Assembly: GCA_900546775.1 (NCBI GenBank)
Contig: UREM01000010.1
Location: 1 to 59,693, forward strand
Length of the DNA: 59,693 bases
Source: an uncultured Collinsella sp.
GTDB lineage: Bacteria; Actinomycetota; Coriobacteriia; Coriobacteriales; Coriobacteriaceae
Direction: 5' to 3'
The translations under genes were made by a program, and so were the position numbers. Below are positions 25,490 through 33,926 of this stretch, one piece after another. The notes beneath the pieces are model-generated. The model saw only the letters and a program-made list of their open reading frames with translations. It ran no database searches and had not been told where the DNA came from. How positions within the stretch are numbered: the first letter of the stretch is position 1; the number at the start of each line of letters is the position of its first letter.

Positions 25490-26561
25490 TGAGTATGTGA
25501 TCCCGGAGCACTACGAGGATCTCACTCCTGCTCCGCAGCTCGACCAGAAGACCCTCAACAAGATGGCTTGGCGCTCCTGCTTCCTGCAGGCATCGTTCAA
25601 CTACGAGCGCATGCAGGCCGCTGGCTGGCTCTACTCCATCATCCCCGGTCTGGAGAAGATCCACACCAACAAGAACGACCTCGCGGCTTCCATGAGCCAC
25701 AACCTGGAGTTCTTCAACACCCACCCGTTCCTCGTCACCTTTGTTATGGGTATCGTGCTTTCGCTCGAGCAGAACAAGGTTGACATCCCCACGATCCGCG
25801 CCGTCCGCGTCGCCGCAATGGGCCCGCTCGGTGGTATCGGTGACGCCCTGTTCTGGCTGACGCTCGTGCCTATCACGGCCGGCATCACCTCCAACATGGC
25901 CATCAACGGCAACGCCGCTGCGCCGATCATCTTCCTGGTGATCTTCAACGTCGTCCAGTTCGCTCTGCGCTTCTGGCTCATGAACTGGTCCTACAAGCTT
26001 GGCACCAGCGCTATTGACGCTCTGACTGCCAACATGCAGGCCTTCACGCGTGCCGCTTCCATCATGGGCGTCTTCGTCGTCGGTTGCCTGGTCGTCACCA
26101 TGGGTGGCACCCAGATCAACCTCCAGATCCCCAACGGCACCACCCGTGGCCTCTCCGCCAATACCGTGATCGTCTCCGAGAAGGAGGCCGAGAACTTCAC
26201 CGGTATGGAGGGCATCGATACCGAGACCGCTGAGGCCGGTACCATCGCCATGACCGATGAGGACGGCAACGCCCTCACCGCTTCCGATGCCGACGGCAAC
26301 GCTGTCGAGTGCGGCGTCACCGATCTGGGCAACGGCATGGAGTCCGTTACCTACGGTACCGTCACCGAGGATCCGGTCAACTTCTCCGTTGCCGACACCC
26401 TCAACACCATCGTCCCGAAGCTCGTCCCGCTTATGCTTACGCTGCTGCTTTACTACATGTTCGCTAAGCACAGCTGGACCCCGACCAAGGGCATTCTGCT
26501 GCTCTTCGTCCTGGGCATCCTGGGCGCTGGCCCGCTTGGTCTCTGGCCGAGCATCTGGTAA
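25479..26561 (+). CDS. PTS mannose-family EIID permease with extra domain insertion
   Basis: A 360-residue ManZ/AgaD-type membrane subunit. The N-terminal half (MAWRSCFLQASFNYERMQAAGWLYSIIPGL in outline, then MGPLGGIGDALFWLTLVPI) is typical. Usual EIID proteins are about 270-300 residues; here an acidic, Thr/Gly-rich stretch of roughly 70 residues at about 215-290 (including TDEDGNALTASDADGNAVE) is inserted before the C-terminal helices. The start at 25479 uses GGAGGTGA within the EIIC gene. Function is sugar translocation with EIIC. Confidence 0.88.
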   Translation: MASNEYVIPEHYEDLTPAPQLDQKTLNKMAWRSCFLQASFNYERMQAAGWLYSIIPGLEKIHTNKNDLAASMSHNLEFFNTHPFLVTFVMGIVLSLEQNKVDIPTIRAVRVAAMGPLGGIGDALFWLTLVPITAGITSNMAINGNAAAPIIFLVIFNVVQFALRFWLMNWSYKLGTSAIDALTANMQAFTRAASIMGVFVVGCLVVTMGGTQINLQIPNGTTRGLSANTVIVSEKEAENFTGMEGIDTETAEAGTIAMTDEDGNALTASDADGNAVECGVTDLGNGMESVTYGTVTEDPVNFSVADTLNTIVPKLVPLMLTLLLYYMFAKHSWTPTKGILLLFVLGILGAGPLGLWPSIW

Positions 26562-26627
26562 GGCTCTAGCTTGAGGGGTGTGTCCCTACGCGGCTCACAC
26601 CCCGACCCCTTAAGCCATGTGTATGTT

Positions 26628-26662
26628 AAAAGCCGCGTGCTCGAAAGAGCGCGCGGCTTTTG
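26628..26662. terminator. Terminator of PTS operon
   Basis: AAAAGCCGCGTGCTC and GAGCGCGCGGCTTTT pair around GAAA, with TGTTTT after. It isolates the PTS genes from the gntR gene. Confidence 0.9.
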
Positions 26663-26746
26663 TTTTCTTGATGATTCGGGTGTTGCGGACTGATAATGCT
26701 TAACACCCTAGGTAGTTAGCCGAATTCGAGCAAAAGGGAGGATAGG

Positions 26747-27478
26747 ATGGCGATCGGAGTGCGCAAACAGCCCCTATACGATCAGCTGGTCGATACTCTG
26801 ACCGAAAAGATTGACCATGAATATCATGCCGGTGACATGATTCCTTCCGAGCGCGAATTATCGGAGCGCTATGGTCTCTCGCGCACCACAGTGCGCCTGG
26901 CCCTGCAGGAGTTGGAACGCTTGGGGCTGGTGGTTCGGCAGCACGGTCGCGGCACCTTTGTGACCGACCGTTCGGCAAAGGTAACCAATCTTACGCAGTC
27001 CTACAGCTTTACCGAGCAGATGCGTGCGATGGGTCGCGAACCAGAGACCACGATTCTCGATTTTTGCGAGATGGAGGCCGATAAGAATCTGGCCGAGCAT
27101 ATGGGGTGCCGCATCGGCGACCGTATCTTTAAGCTCAAGCGCCTTCGTTCCGCCGACAACATGCCCATGATGGTCGAGCGCAGCTATCTGCCGGTGCGTA
27201 AGTTCTTGTCGCTCAAGCGTCCGCTCTTGGAGCGTAAACCGCTCTACGATGTGATTGAGCAAGATTTCCAACAAAAGATACGCGTGGCCGAAGAGGAGTT
27301 CTATGCGAGCATAGCCCGTCCCACCGACGCTCACCTTTTGGGAATCGTCGAGGGCTCGCCAGTGCTCGATTTGGTCAGGACTACGTATAACGAGTCAAAC
27401 GAGGTTGTGGAGTATACGCTCTCGGTTGCTCGTGCCGACCAGTTTAAGTACAAGGTTTATCACCAGCGCAACGATTAA
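26747..27478 (+). CDS. GntR/HutC family transcriptional regulator
   Basis: A 243-residue repressor-type protein. The winged helix-turn-helix spans about 10-75 (PSERELSERYGLSRTTVRLA), and the remainder is a UTRA ligand-binding domain (for example MMVERSYLPVRKF, ending YKVYHQRND). HutC-subfamily members such as NagR and AgaR2 sense amino-sugar phosphates. Its position between the PTS operon and agaS-nagA, plus a shared inverted repeat CTGGT-N4-ACCAG in both promoters, makes it the likely local regulator. Confidence 0.88.
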   Translation: MAIGVRKQPLYDQLVDTLTEKIDHEYHAGDMIPSERELSERYGLSRTTVRLALQELERLGLVVRQHGRGTFVTDRSAKVTNLTQSYSFTEQMRAMGREPETTILDFCEMEADKNLAEHMGCRIGDRIFKLKRLRSADNMPMMVERSYLPVRKFLSLKRPLLERKPLYDVIEQDFQQKIRVAEEEFYASIARPTDAHLLGIVEGSPVLDLVRTTYNESNEVVEYTLSVARADQFKYKVYHQRND

Positions 27479-27517
27479 TGATGCACTTGTTTCGTTGTGT
27501 TGATTCTTTGCAGTCAA

Positions 27518-27553
27518 CTGGTTACTACCAGATAACCAACTGAAGTGTATAAT
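27518..27553 (+). promoter_or_regulatory. agaS promoter with GntR-type operator
   Basis: CTGGT (27518-27522), TACT and ACCAG (27527-27531) form a perfect inverted repeat in the -35 region, followed by TATAAT at 27548-27553. Binding there would block polymerase. A further palindrome, CAGTCAACTG at 27511-27520, also occurs before nagA at 28848-28857. Confidence 0.65.
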
Positions 27554-27592
27554 TGCACGTCAGAGGATTACTTCTAGAGAGAGGTATTAGAA

Positions 27593-28759
27593 ATGTTCGA
27601 GAAGAGTGTCGAGGAGCTCACTGAGCTCGGCGCCCAGATCACCACGGCCGAGATTGCCCAGCAGCCCGAGCTTTGGCGTGATACGCTCAACATCTACCGC
27701 GAGAACAAAGAGGCCATCGAGGCCTTTCTGGCTGAGGCTCGCGCTATGGGCGAGGGCCGTCTGTCCGTTGTCTTCACCGGTGCCGGTACGTCCGACTATG
27801 TTGGCGATACCTGCGCCCCGTACCTGCGTCACGCTGGCAACACTGATCTCTACGACTTTAAGCCCATCGCCACGACCGATATCGTGAGCGCCCCGCGCGA
27901 CTTCCTGCGCGCCGAGGATCCCACGCTCGTGGTTTCCTTTGCCCGCTCTGGCAACAGCCCCGAGAGCCTTGCCGCCGTCGCCGTTGCCAAGGAGCTCGTC
28001 CACAACGTCAAGTTCCTCAACATCACCTGCGCTCCCGAGGGCAAGCTCGCTGTCGAGTCCGCTGATGACCCCAATGCGCTGACGCTGCTCATCCCGCGCG
28101 CCAACGACAAGGGCTTCGCCATGACCGGTTCCTACACCTGCATGACCCTGCTCTCTACCCTCATCTTTGACGAGGCTTCCGACGAGCAGAAGGCCGAGTG
28201 GGTCGAGACCATCGCCAAGATGGGCGAGGAGGTCATCGCTCGCGAGTCCGAGGTTGCCGATTACCTGGCTGGCGACTTCAACCGCGTGACCTACTTGGGT
28301 TCCGGCTCCTTCGGTGGCCTTGCCCAGGAGAGCCAGCTCAAGATCCTCGAGCTCGCTCACGGTCTGGTCGCTACTTCCTACGACACCTCTATGGGCTATC
28401 GTCACGGACCCAAGTCCTTCGTCGACGACAAGACCCTCGTGTTCGTGTTCGTCAACAACGATGCCTACACCCGTCAGTACGATATCGACATCCTCAACGA
28501 GATCGGTGGCGACGAGATCGCTCAGCACACCGTTGCCGTTCAGCAGGATGGCGCTACCGTCTACGAGGGCGAGTCCTTCACCTTTAAGGGCTATGAGGTA
28601 CTCCCCGAGGGCTACCTTGCCCTGCCGTTCGTGATGTTTGCCCAGGCCATCAGCCTGCTCAACTCCGTGCGCGTGGGCAACACGCCCGATACGCCGAGCC
28701 CCACCGGCACGGTCAACCGCGTGGTTAAGGGCGTGACGATTCACCCCTTCACCGCTTAA
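27593..28759 (+). CDS. agaS: AgaS family sugar isomerase/deaminase
   Basis: A 388-residue tandem SIS-domain protein. FTGAGTSDYVGD near 60 and SFARSGNSPESLAAV near 117 are the first SIS phosphosugar site; the second half carries LGSGSFGGLAQESQLKILEL and TSMGYRHGPKSFV. AgaS converts galactosamine-6-phosphate to tagatose-6-phosphate with release of ammonia. Downstream nagA and lacC provide the steps before and after it. AGAGAGGT precedes the ATG. A strong terminator follows. Confidence 0.9.
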   Translation: MFEKSVEELTELGAQITTAEIAQQPELWRDTLNIYRENKEAIEAFLAEARAMGEGRLSVVFTGAGTSDYVGDTCAPYLRHAGNTDLYDFKPIATTDIVSAPRDFLRAEDPTLVVSFARSGNSPESLAAVAVAKELVHNVKFLNITCAPEGKLAVESADDPNALTLLIPRANDKGFAMTGSYTCMTLLSTLIFDEASDEQKAEWVETIAKMGEEVIARESEVADYLAGDFNRVTYLGSGSFGGLAQESQLKILELAHGLVATSYDTSMGYRHGPKSFVDDKTLVFVFVNNDAYTRQYDIDILNEIGGDEIAQHTVAVQQDGATVYEGESFTFKGYEVLPEGYLALPFVMFAQAISLLNSVRVGNTPDTPSPTGTVNRVVKGVTIHPFTA

Positions 28760-28778
28760 TCGCGTCCCCCCTGTAAGG

Positions 28779-28816
28779 GCGCCCGTCCGCTCATAACGGC
28801 GGGCGGGCGCTTTTTG
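28779..28816 (+). terminator. Terminator after agaS
   Basis: A GC-rich stem (GCGCCCGTCCGC with GGCGGGCGGGCGC, one bulge) is followed by five T and then GTTTT. Confidence 0.85.
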
Positions 28817-28878
28817 TTTTCACTTGGACCGGGTATAAGCATCACCACAGTCAACTGCTTTAGAAGCAAGGAGTGCAT

Positions 28879-30048
28879 ATGAGCACGTACGCAATTAAGG
28901 CTGACAAGTTCTTCTTGCCGGCAGGTCCGCAGCTGGGCGGCTATCTTATGGTCGAGGATGGCGTCTTTGGCGCCTGGCAGGCCGACGAGCCCTCTTGCGA
29001 GATCAAGGACTACACGGGATCGTGGATCGCACCGGGTATGGTCGATACCCACATCCATGGCTTCTACAACCACTCAACTACCGATAACGACCCCGAGGGT
29101 ATCGATATCAGCTCGACTGAGCTCGCCCGTCGCGGTACCACCAGCTGGCTACCCACGACGTTCACCGATGGCGTCGAGCAGATCAAGGACGCCTGCGCCG
29201 CCATCGCTCAGGCGGACGAGGGTCGCGGCCCCGACTTCTGCGGTGCTCGCATTCAGGGCATCTACCTGGAGGGCCCCTTCTTTACCATGAAGCACGTGGG
29301 CGCGCAGAACCCCGCTTATCTTATCGATCCCTCCGAGGAGGTCTTTGATCAGTGGCAGGAGGCTGCGGGCGGTCGCATCGTTAAGAGCGCCATGGCGGCC
29401 GAGCGCGACGGTGCCGCTGCTTATGCGGCTGCTCTGAACGCCAAGGGTGTGGTGACCAGCATCGGTCACTCTGACGCCACCTACGATGAGTGCATCGCCG
29501 CCATCAACGCCGGTGCCAGCTGCTTTACGCATACCTATAACGGCCAGCGCGGGCTGCATCACCGTGAGCCCGGTGTCGTGGGTGCTGCTATGTCCACGTC
29601 CGAGACCTACGCCGAGATCATCTGTGACGGCAAGCACGTAAACCCTGCCGCCATCAAGGCGCTGCTGCAGGCCAAGGGCTGGCAGCACACGGTACTCATC
29701 ACCGACTGCCTGGGCTGCGGCGGCATGCCCGAGGGCAGCTACACCAGCGGCGGCATGGACGTCATCATGAAGGACAACCTGTGCTGGCTCGCCGATGGCA
29801 AGAGCATTGCCGGTTCGGTGCTCACGCTTGCCCAGGGCGTCAAGAACATCGTCGACTGGGGCATCGCCAGCGCCGATATCGCCATTCGCATGGCAACCGA
29901 GGTGCCGGCACGCTCCGCGCACATCGAGGATAAGTGCGGCAGCATCATGCCGGGTCGCGACGCCGACTTTGTCGTGTTCGACCATGAGCTCACCCTCGTC
30001 GAGACGTATGTTGGCGGCCAGAGCGTCGGCAACGCCTTTACCGAGTAA
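28879..30048 (+). CDS. nagA: N-acetylglucosamine/N-acetylgalactosamine-6-phosphate deacetylase
   Basis: A 389-residue amidohydrolase removing acetate from amino-sugar 6-phosphates. Metal and substrate motifs are VDTHIHG (His58, His60), IYLEGPF (Glu near 131), IGHSDATYDE (His near 197), THTYNGQRGLHHREPG and the catalytic Asp in LITDCLG near 275. The start is ATG 28879, five bases after AAGGAG; a GTG six bases earlier is less likely. With agaS adjacent, GalNAc-6-phosphate is a likely substrate (AgaA role). A homologous 3' fragment lies at 32774-32905. Confidence 0.9.
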   Translation: MSTYAIKADKFFLPAGPQLGGYLMVEDGVFGAWQADEPSCEIKDYTGSWIAPGMVDTHIHGFYNHSTTDNDPEGIDISSTELARRGTTSWLPTTFTDGVEQIKDACAAIAQADEGRGPDFCGARIQGIYLEGPFFTMKHVGAQNPAYLIDPSEEVFDQWQEAAGGRIVKSAMAAERDGAAAYAAALNAKGVVTSIGHSDATYDECIAAINAGASCFTHTYNGQRGLHHREPGVVGAAMSTSETYAEIICDGKHVNPAAIKALLQAKGWQHTVLITDCLGCGGMPEGSYTSGGMDVIMKDNLCWLADGKSIAGSVLTLAQGVKNIVDWGIASADIAIRMATEVPARSAHIEDKCGSIMPGRDADFVVFDHELTLVETYVGGQSVGNAFTE

Positions 30049-30060
30049 CGATAGAAAAAG

Positions 30061-30092
30061 ACGGCGGGCCCGAATCTGCTCGGACCCGCCGT
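30061..30092. terminator. Shared terminator of nagA and the flavodoxin gene
   Basis: ACGGCGGGCCCGA and TCGGACCCGCCGT pair with a single mismatch. Five A precede it, giving a T-run for the minus strand; it lies between two converging genes. Confidence 0.8.
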
Positions 30093-30123
30093 ATGGGTTA
30101 AACGCTCAAAAGCACCTTAACAG

Positions 30124-30708
30124 TTACAGCTTGTTAGCGATCTTCTTTGCCGTGCGCTTAACGCCGGCCACAAGACCTCCCGCAGGATGCTCCTTTTCGT
30201 AGGCTAGACGCTTCTCGCGCTTGGCGTACTCTTCGACGATGATGTCGCCATACTCGTCTTCGATCTTGTCGAAGAAGTCGACGGCGCCCTTAATTTCCTC
30301 AGCGGTCGGGTGTCCCTTTTGGACACCGCCGGTGAGTTTGAACGGCCCCCACGTATCAAAGCCGGGGCAGCCGTAGACACCCATAAAGATGGCCTGCCTC
30401 ATGCGGCAGATGCCATCGATATCCTTGCCGTACCACTTGTTTTTGCCACCGTAGGTCATAAGGCCAAACACCTTGTCCTGCGGCTGCAGCACGTTAGTGA
30501 GCACGCGCGCCATATCTTTGTCGATCTCGGAGTAATAAATGCCCGTGGCGACGCCGATCAGATGGTATTCGTGCAGGTCGGGGTACTCGTTTTTACCGAG
30601 CGCCTTGACGTCGAGGGTATCGATTTCGGGGTGCGCCTCAACGATGGCGTCCACGAGCTTTTTCGTATTGCCGTGGTGGCGTGAGGCATAGAGGATGATG
30701 GTTCGCAT
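30124..30708 (-). CDS. Flavodoxin family protein
   Basis: A 194-residue FMN-binding protein. The N-terminus IILYASRHHGNTKKL is the phosphate-binding loop (T/S-x-x-x-N-T), and IGVATGIYYSEI and GLMTYGGKN provide flavin contacts. A Lys-rich C-terminal extension (about 45 residues) follows the fold. The start at 30708 has GAAAGG upstream; the frame extends earlier without homology. It is convergent with nagA and divergent from the epimerase gene; no physiological partner is evident. Confidence 0.82.
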   Translation of the reverse strand: MRTIILYASRHHGNTKKLVDAIVEAHPEIDTLDVKALGKNEYPDLHEYHLIGVATGIYYSEIDKDMARVLTNVLQPQDKVFGLMTYGGKNKWYGKDIDGICRMRQAIFMGVYGCPGFDTWGPFKLTGGVQKGHPTAEEIKGAVDFFDKIEDEYGDIIVEEYAKREKRLAYEKEHPAGGLVAGVKRTAKKIANKL

Positions 30709-30863
30709 AAGAACGCCTTTCAGCTGTAATTGCATCAATGTCTGTATGGTACCCCGTTGTATGGTCGGGATACCGGACACATCGACGAGCGCGCGGGTTT
30801 GTCCTTTGACTAGGATTGAGGCGGGCGCTTGCATGAAAAAGCAGTTGTCCGAAAGGATGGATA

Positions 30864-31745
30864 ATGGAATACGCTCTTTCCAACGATTCGATTTCTATCA
30901 AGGTTTCCACGGCCGGCGGCTCGTTTACCTCGATTGAGGCTGGAGGTCGCGAGTACTTGTGGCAGGGTGATCCCGCCGTGTGGTCCGGCCAGGCACCGAT
31001 TTGCTTCCCGATTTGCGGAGGCCTGCGTGATGGTAGCGCCATGACGTTTGCCGGGCATCATGTGAAGCTCGCTCGCCACGGGTTTGCGCGCAAACAGGAG
31101 TGGAAGCTGCTGAGCCAGAGCGAGAACGAGCTGGCGATGTGCCTGGCTTCGGAGGATAACGCCGCGCTGCTGAGCGATTATCCCTACCCGTTTAAGCTTG
31201 TCGCTCGTTATGCACTCGAGGACGCTGCCGTGCGCGTTTCCTATGAGGTGACCAACGAGGGCACCGAGGACATGCCATTCTTTATCGGTGGACACCCCGG
31301 CTTTAGGTGCCCGCTCGACGAGGGCGAGGCCTATGCGGACTACGAGCTGCGCTTCGAGAAAGACGAAGCTGCTGAGCTTTGCACTGCCGTCCCCTCGACT
31401 GGCTTGATTGACGTGGCCAACCGCTCCAAGAACCCCATGGTGGGAAAGACGCTGCCTCTGTCACATGAGCTCTTCGATTTTGCGGAGACCATCTTTGACG
31501 TGCTCGAGAGCCGTCAAGTCACGCTTTCCAAAAAGGGCGAGGACAAGGGCGTCCGCCTGAGCTTTGAGGGCTTCCCATATCTCATTGTGTGGAGCAAGCC
31601 CGAGGGCGATTTTGTGGCAGTTGAGCCCTGGGGCGGCCTTTCGACCTGCTCCGATGAGGACGACGTGCTTGAGCATAAGCGTGGCTGCCTTGTCGCCAAG
31701 CCCAAGGAGACCATCGTTCGCTCGTTCACGATTGAGATTCTGTAA
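30864..31745 (+). CDS. LacX-like aldose 1-epimerase family protein, copy 1
   Basis: A 293-residue beta-sandwich protein. STAGGSFTSIEAGGREYLWQ and ARHGFARKQEW are characteristic of the LacX/YihR-type mutarotase-related family; GHPGF and ELCTAVPSTGLID follow. LacX accompanies tagatose-pathway genes in lactococci; its precise reaction is not settled. A close paralogue (same length and much identical sequence) lies at 49815, and each copy precedes a lacC copy. GAAAGGATGGATA provides the ribosome site. Confidence 0.82.
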   Translation: MEYALSNDSISIKVSTAGGSFTSIEAGGREYLWQGDPAVWSGQAPICFPICGGLRDGSAMTFAGHHVKLARHGFARKQEWKLLSQSENELAMCLASEDNAALLSDYPYPFKLVARYALEDAAVRVSYEVTNEGTEDMPFFIGGHPGFRCPLDEGEAYADYELRFEKDEAAELCTAVPSTGLIDVANRSKNPMVGKTLPLSHELFDFAETIFDVLESRQVTLSKKGEDKGVRLSFEGFPYLIVWSKPEGDFVAVEPWGGLSTCSDEDDVLEHKRGCLVAKPKETIVRSFTIEIL

Positions 31746-31804
31746 TTCCGTTTTGTCGACTCGTATCGCGAGGCACAAGGAGCCTGCGAGATAAGGAGCT
31801 AAAA

Positions 31805-32740
31805 ATGATCCTCACCGTTACGATGAACCCGTCCGTCGATACACGCTATCAGCTCGATGAGCTCATTATCGACGACGTTAACCGTGTGACGCCCGAAAAG
31901 ACCGCCGGCGGCAAGGGCCTCAACGTGGCCCGTGTTCTGGGTCAGCTGGGCGACGACGTTGTGGCAACCGGTTTGCTCGGCGGCCACATGGGCGCCTACA
32001 TGGCCGAGCTCATGGATGCCAACGGCATTAAGAATGATTTTGTACCCATCAAGGGCGAGACTCGCATTTGCCTCAACATCCTCCACGCCGGCAACCAGAC
32101 CGAGCTACTCGAGAGCGGCCCGACGATTGCCCCCGAGGAGCTTGATGCCTTTACCGCCAAGTTCGCCGAGCTTTCGAGCAAGGCCGATGTCGTCACCATC
32201 TCGGGTTCGCTGCCCCGTGGTGTCGAGGCGGACTACTACGCCAAGATCACGGGCATTGCCGAGAACGCCGGCGCCAAGGTGCTGCTCGATACCTCGGGTG
32301 CTTCGCTCGAGGCCGCCCTTAAGTCCGAAATAAAGCCCGAGCTGGTCAAGCCTAACCTGACCGAGATCAACGGCCTTTTGGGTACGAGCTTTACCACCGA
32401 CGATGTGGACGAGCTCCGCGCCGCGCTCGCCTCTGATGCCCGCTTCTCCGATATCCCCTGGGTCGTCGTGTCCATGGGCGCTGCCGGCTCCGTGGGCTTC
32501 CATAATGGCCGTGCATTCCGCGCCAAGACCCCCGATATCCCCGCCGTTAACGCTACGGGCTCTGGCGATTCGACCATTGCCGGCTTCGCGCATGCGATTG
32601 CTGCTGGCGCGGACGACGAGACGGTGCTGCGTACCGCCAACACCTGCGGCAAGCTCAATGCCATGGATCCCATGACCGGCCATCTGGTCATGGACCGTTG
32701 GGACGAGGTCTACAACGGCGTTGTCGTGACCGAGCTGTAA
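31805..32740 (+). CDS. lacC: Tagatose-6-phosphate kinase (LacC/PfkB family), copy 1
   Basis: A 311-residue ribokinase-fold kinase phosphorylating tagatose-6-phosphate to the 1,6-bisphosphate (1-phosphofructokinase is the alternative). MILTVTMNPSVD, GGKGLNVARVLGQLG near 37 and the catalytic/anion-hole motif NATGSGDSTIAGF near 252 are clear; the motif has GSGD in place of the usual GAGD with the catalytic Asp kept. It follows the lacX-like gene by 59 bases. Copy 2 at 50750 is very similar. Confidence 0.87.
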   Translation: MILTVTMNPSVDTRYQLDELIIDDVNRVTPEKTAGGKGLNVARVLGQLGDDVVATGLLGGHMGAYMAELMDANGIKNDFVPIKGETRICLNILHAGNQTELLESGPTIAPEELDAFTAKFAELSSKADVVTISGSLPRGVEADYYAKITGIAENAGAKVLLDTSGASLEAALKSEIKPELVKPNLTEINGLLGTSFTTDDVDELRAALASDARFSDIPWVVVSMGAAGSVGFHNGRAFRAKTPDIPAVNATGSGDSTIAGFAHAIAAGADDETVLRTANTCGKLNAMDPMTGHLVMDRWDEVYNGVVVTEL

Positions 32741-32773
32741 AAGCCTGGGCGTTGGCCCCGGCATTGCTTGCTA

Positions 32774-32905
32774 GCTCATGTCGACGACAAGTGCGGTAGC
32801 ATTATGCTGGGGCGCGACGCCGAGTTTGTCGTGTTCAATCCCGACCTTACCCTGGTCGAGGCGTATGTGGGTGGCAACAGCATCGGTAACGCGTTTGCCG
32901 AGTAG
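32774..32905 (+). pseudogene. 3' remnant of a nagA-like gene
   Basis: This 132-base stretch reads AHVDDKCGSIMLGRDAEFVV, then the LTLVEAYVGGNSIGNAF block and a stop. It corresponds to the last ~43 residues of the NagA at 28879 (DKCGSIMPGRDADFVVF, LTLVETYVGG). There is no start codon with a ribosome site and no upstream homology. It is best explained as the tail of a second, deleted nagA copy or a recombination scar. Confidence 0.75.
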
Positions 32906-32937
32906 CCGCCAAAGAAGCGATCCGAGAGGGGATTTAG

Positions 32938-33411
32938 ATGATTTACGGTGCATTGGGCGATATCGAGGAGTACCGCGGAATGCTCAAGGGCCTCGACGTG
33001 CTGATCGACTGGCTCGAGGAGAACGACCCGGCGCAGCTCGAGGTCGGCAGCCATCCGATTCTGGGCGACAAGGTCTATGCGAACGTCATGGCTCCCACGA
33101 CGCGTCCCGAGGCCGAGGCTCACTATGAGACGCATCAGCGCTATCACGACCTGCAGATCGATGTCGAGGGTCGCGAGGCCTTTAAGGTTGCCACGGGCAG
33201 CCTAACGCTGGTCCAGGAATTTGACGAGAAGGACGACTACGATCTGGTCGATTCCGACGCCTCGATCGCCGGCGATCTTGCTGACGACAAGTTTGCGCTG
33301 TTCGTTGCCGGCGAGCCTCACATGCCCACGCTTGAGTTCCCGGGCGATGGCGCACAGCCGGTCAAGAAGATTTGCTTTAAGCTGCTTGCAGATGCTTACT
33401 GGGAGGAGTAG
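32938..33411 (+). CDS. YhcH/YjgK/YiaL family protein
   Basis: A 157-residue cupin-like protein of the YhcH/EbgC (DUF386) family. MIYGALGDIEEYRG, HYETHQRYHDLQIDVEGRE and the C-terminal KKICFKLLADAYW are family blocks; His residues in HQRYHD could bind metal. Members are linked to sialic acid or galactoside use, probably as sugar anomerases. Its start follows GAGAGGGGA. Co-location with GalNAc genes suggests work on amino-sugar intermediates, but this is inference. Confidence 0.82.
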   Translation: MIYGALGDIEEYRGMLKGLDVLIDWLEENDPAQLEVGSHPILGDKVYANVMAPTTRPEAEAHYETHQRYHDLQIDVEGREAFKVATGSLTLVQEFDEKDDYDLVDSDASIAGDLADDKFALFVAGEPHMPTLEFPGDGAQPVKKICFKLLADAYWEE

Positions 33412-33443
33412 CGAACTGCTCGGTTGAGCTGTTCGTCTGATGG

Positions 33444-33522
33444 CGTGATTCCCCTAGGGAAATCACGCTAGGACCCCGCCAAACGTGCTTTCCCTAGGGG
33501 AATCACGTTTGGCGGGGTTTTC
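33444..33522. terminator. Tandem hairpins ending the amino-sugar region
   Basis: CGTGATT/AATCACG (33444-33467) is followed by a 15-bp perfect stem (33473-33487 with 33504-33518) and a T-rich tail. Both loops contain CCCTAGGG-type palindromes. Confidence 0.85.
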
Positions 33523-33537
33523 GGTTTTTGAATAGGG
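33505..33537. repeat. Left direct repeat of an accessory segment
   Basis: ACGTTTGGCGGGGTTTTCGG followed by TTTTTGAATAGGG is echoed, with small changes, at 35822-35852. The two bracket a 2.3-kb segment of unusual genes. Confidence 0.45.
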
Positions 33538-33546
33538 AAGCATCAT

Positions 33547-33912
33547 TTATTTGCGAAGAACATCGGCTAGCCGCAGGATTGAAATCATCGACCGATAAGT
33601 GAGTTCCACTTTTTCGCCCGCAAGCAGTCGTTTCGAGCCAATCTCATCTAGCCCCACAAGCCGAGAAAACAGCGGGCCGCTCATCGTGCCCTCGTCAATT
33701 GATTCCCTTATGGTCTTCAAAACGTCCGTATCATGAAGGGATGCCGAGCTGTAGGGGGCAACACGAGCGGAACTCTCAATTAACGACGAGACAAAAGGAT
33801 GGAGATGCTTTGGACATAGTCCATCAAACACCACATCCCCATTGTCGTTCGAGCCGACCAGGCGCCAAGTATAGTGATCGACCCAGTCATCTCCGTCATA
33901 TATGGCGTTCAT
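33547..33912 (-). CDS. Uncharacterised protein with possible HTH-like C-terminus
   Basis: A 121-residue protein of unknown function. The start chosen (33912) is 14 bases after the stop of the secreted-protein gene and has GGGAAG upstream; the frame remains open further but only under that gene. The C-terminal ~50 residues (IRESIDEGTMSGPLFSRLVG, then LLAGEKVELTYRSMISILRL) have the spacing of a Cro/CI-type helix-turn-helix, which is a weak inference. Base use is more AT-rich than surrounding core genes. Confidence 0.55.
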   Translation of the reverse strand: MNAIYDGDDWVDHYTWRLVGSNDNGDVVFDGLCPKHLHPFVSSLIESSARVAPYSSASLHDTDVLKTIRESIDEGTMSGPLFSRLVGLDEIGSKRLLAGEKVELTYRSMISILRLADVLRK

Positions 33913-33926
33913 GAGCAACTTCCCGT

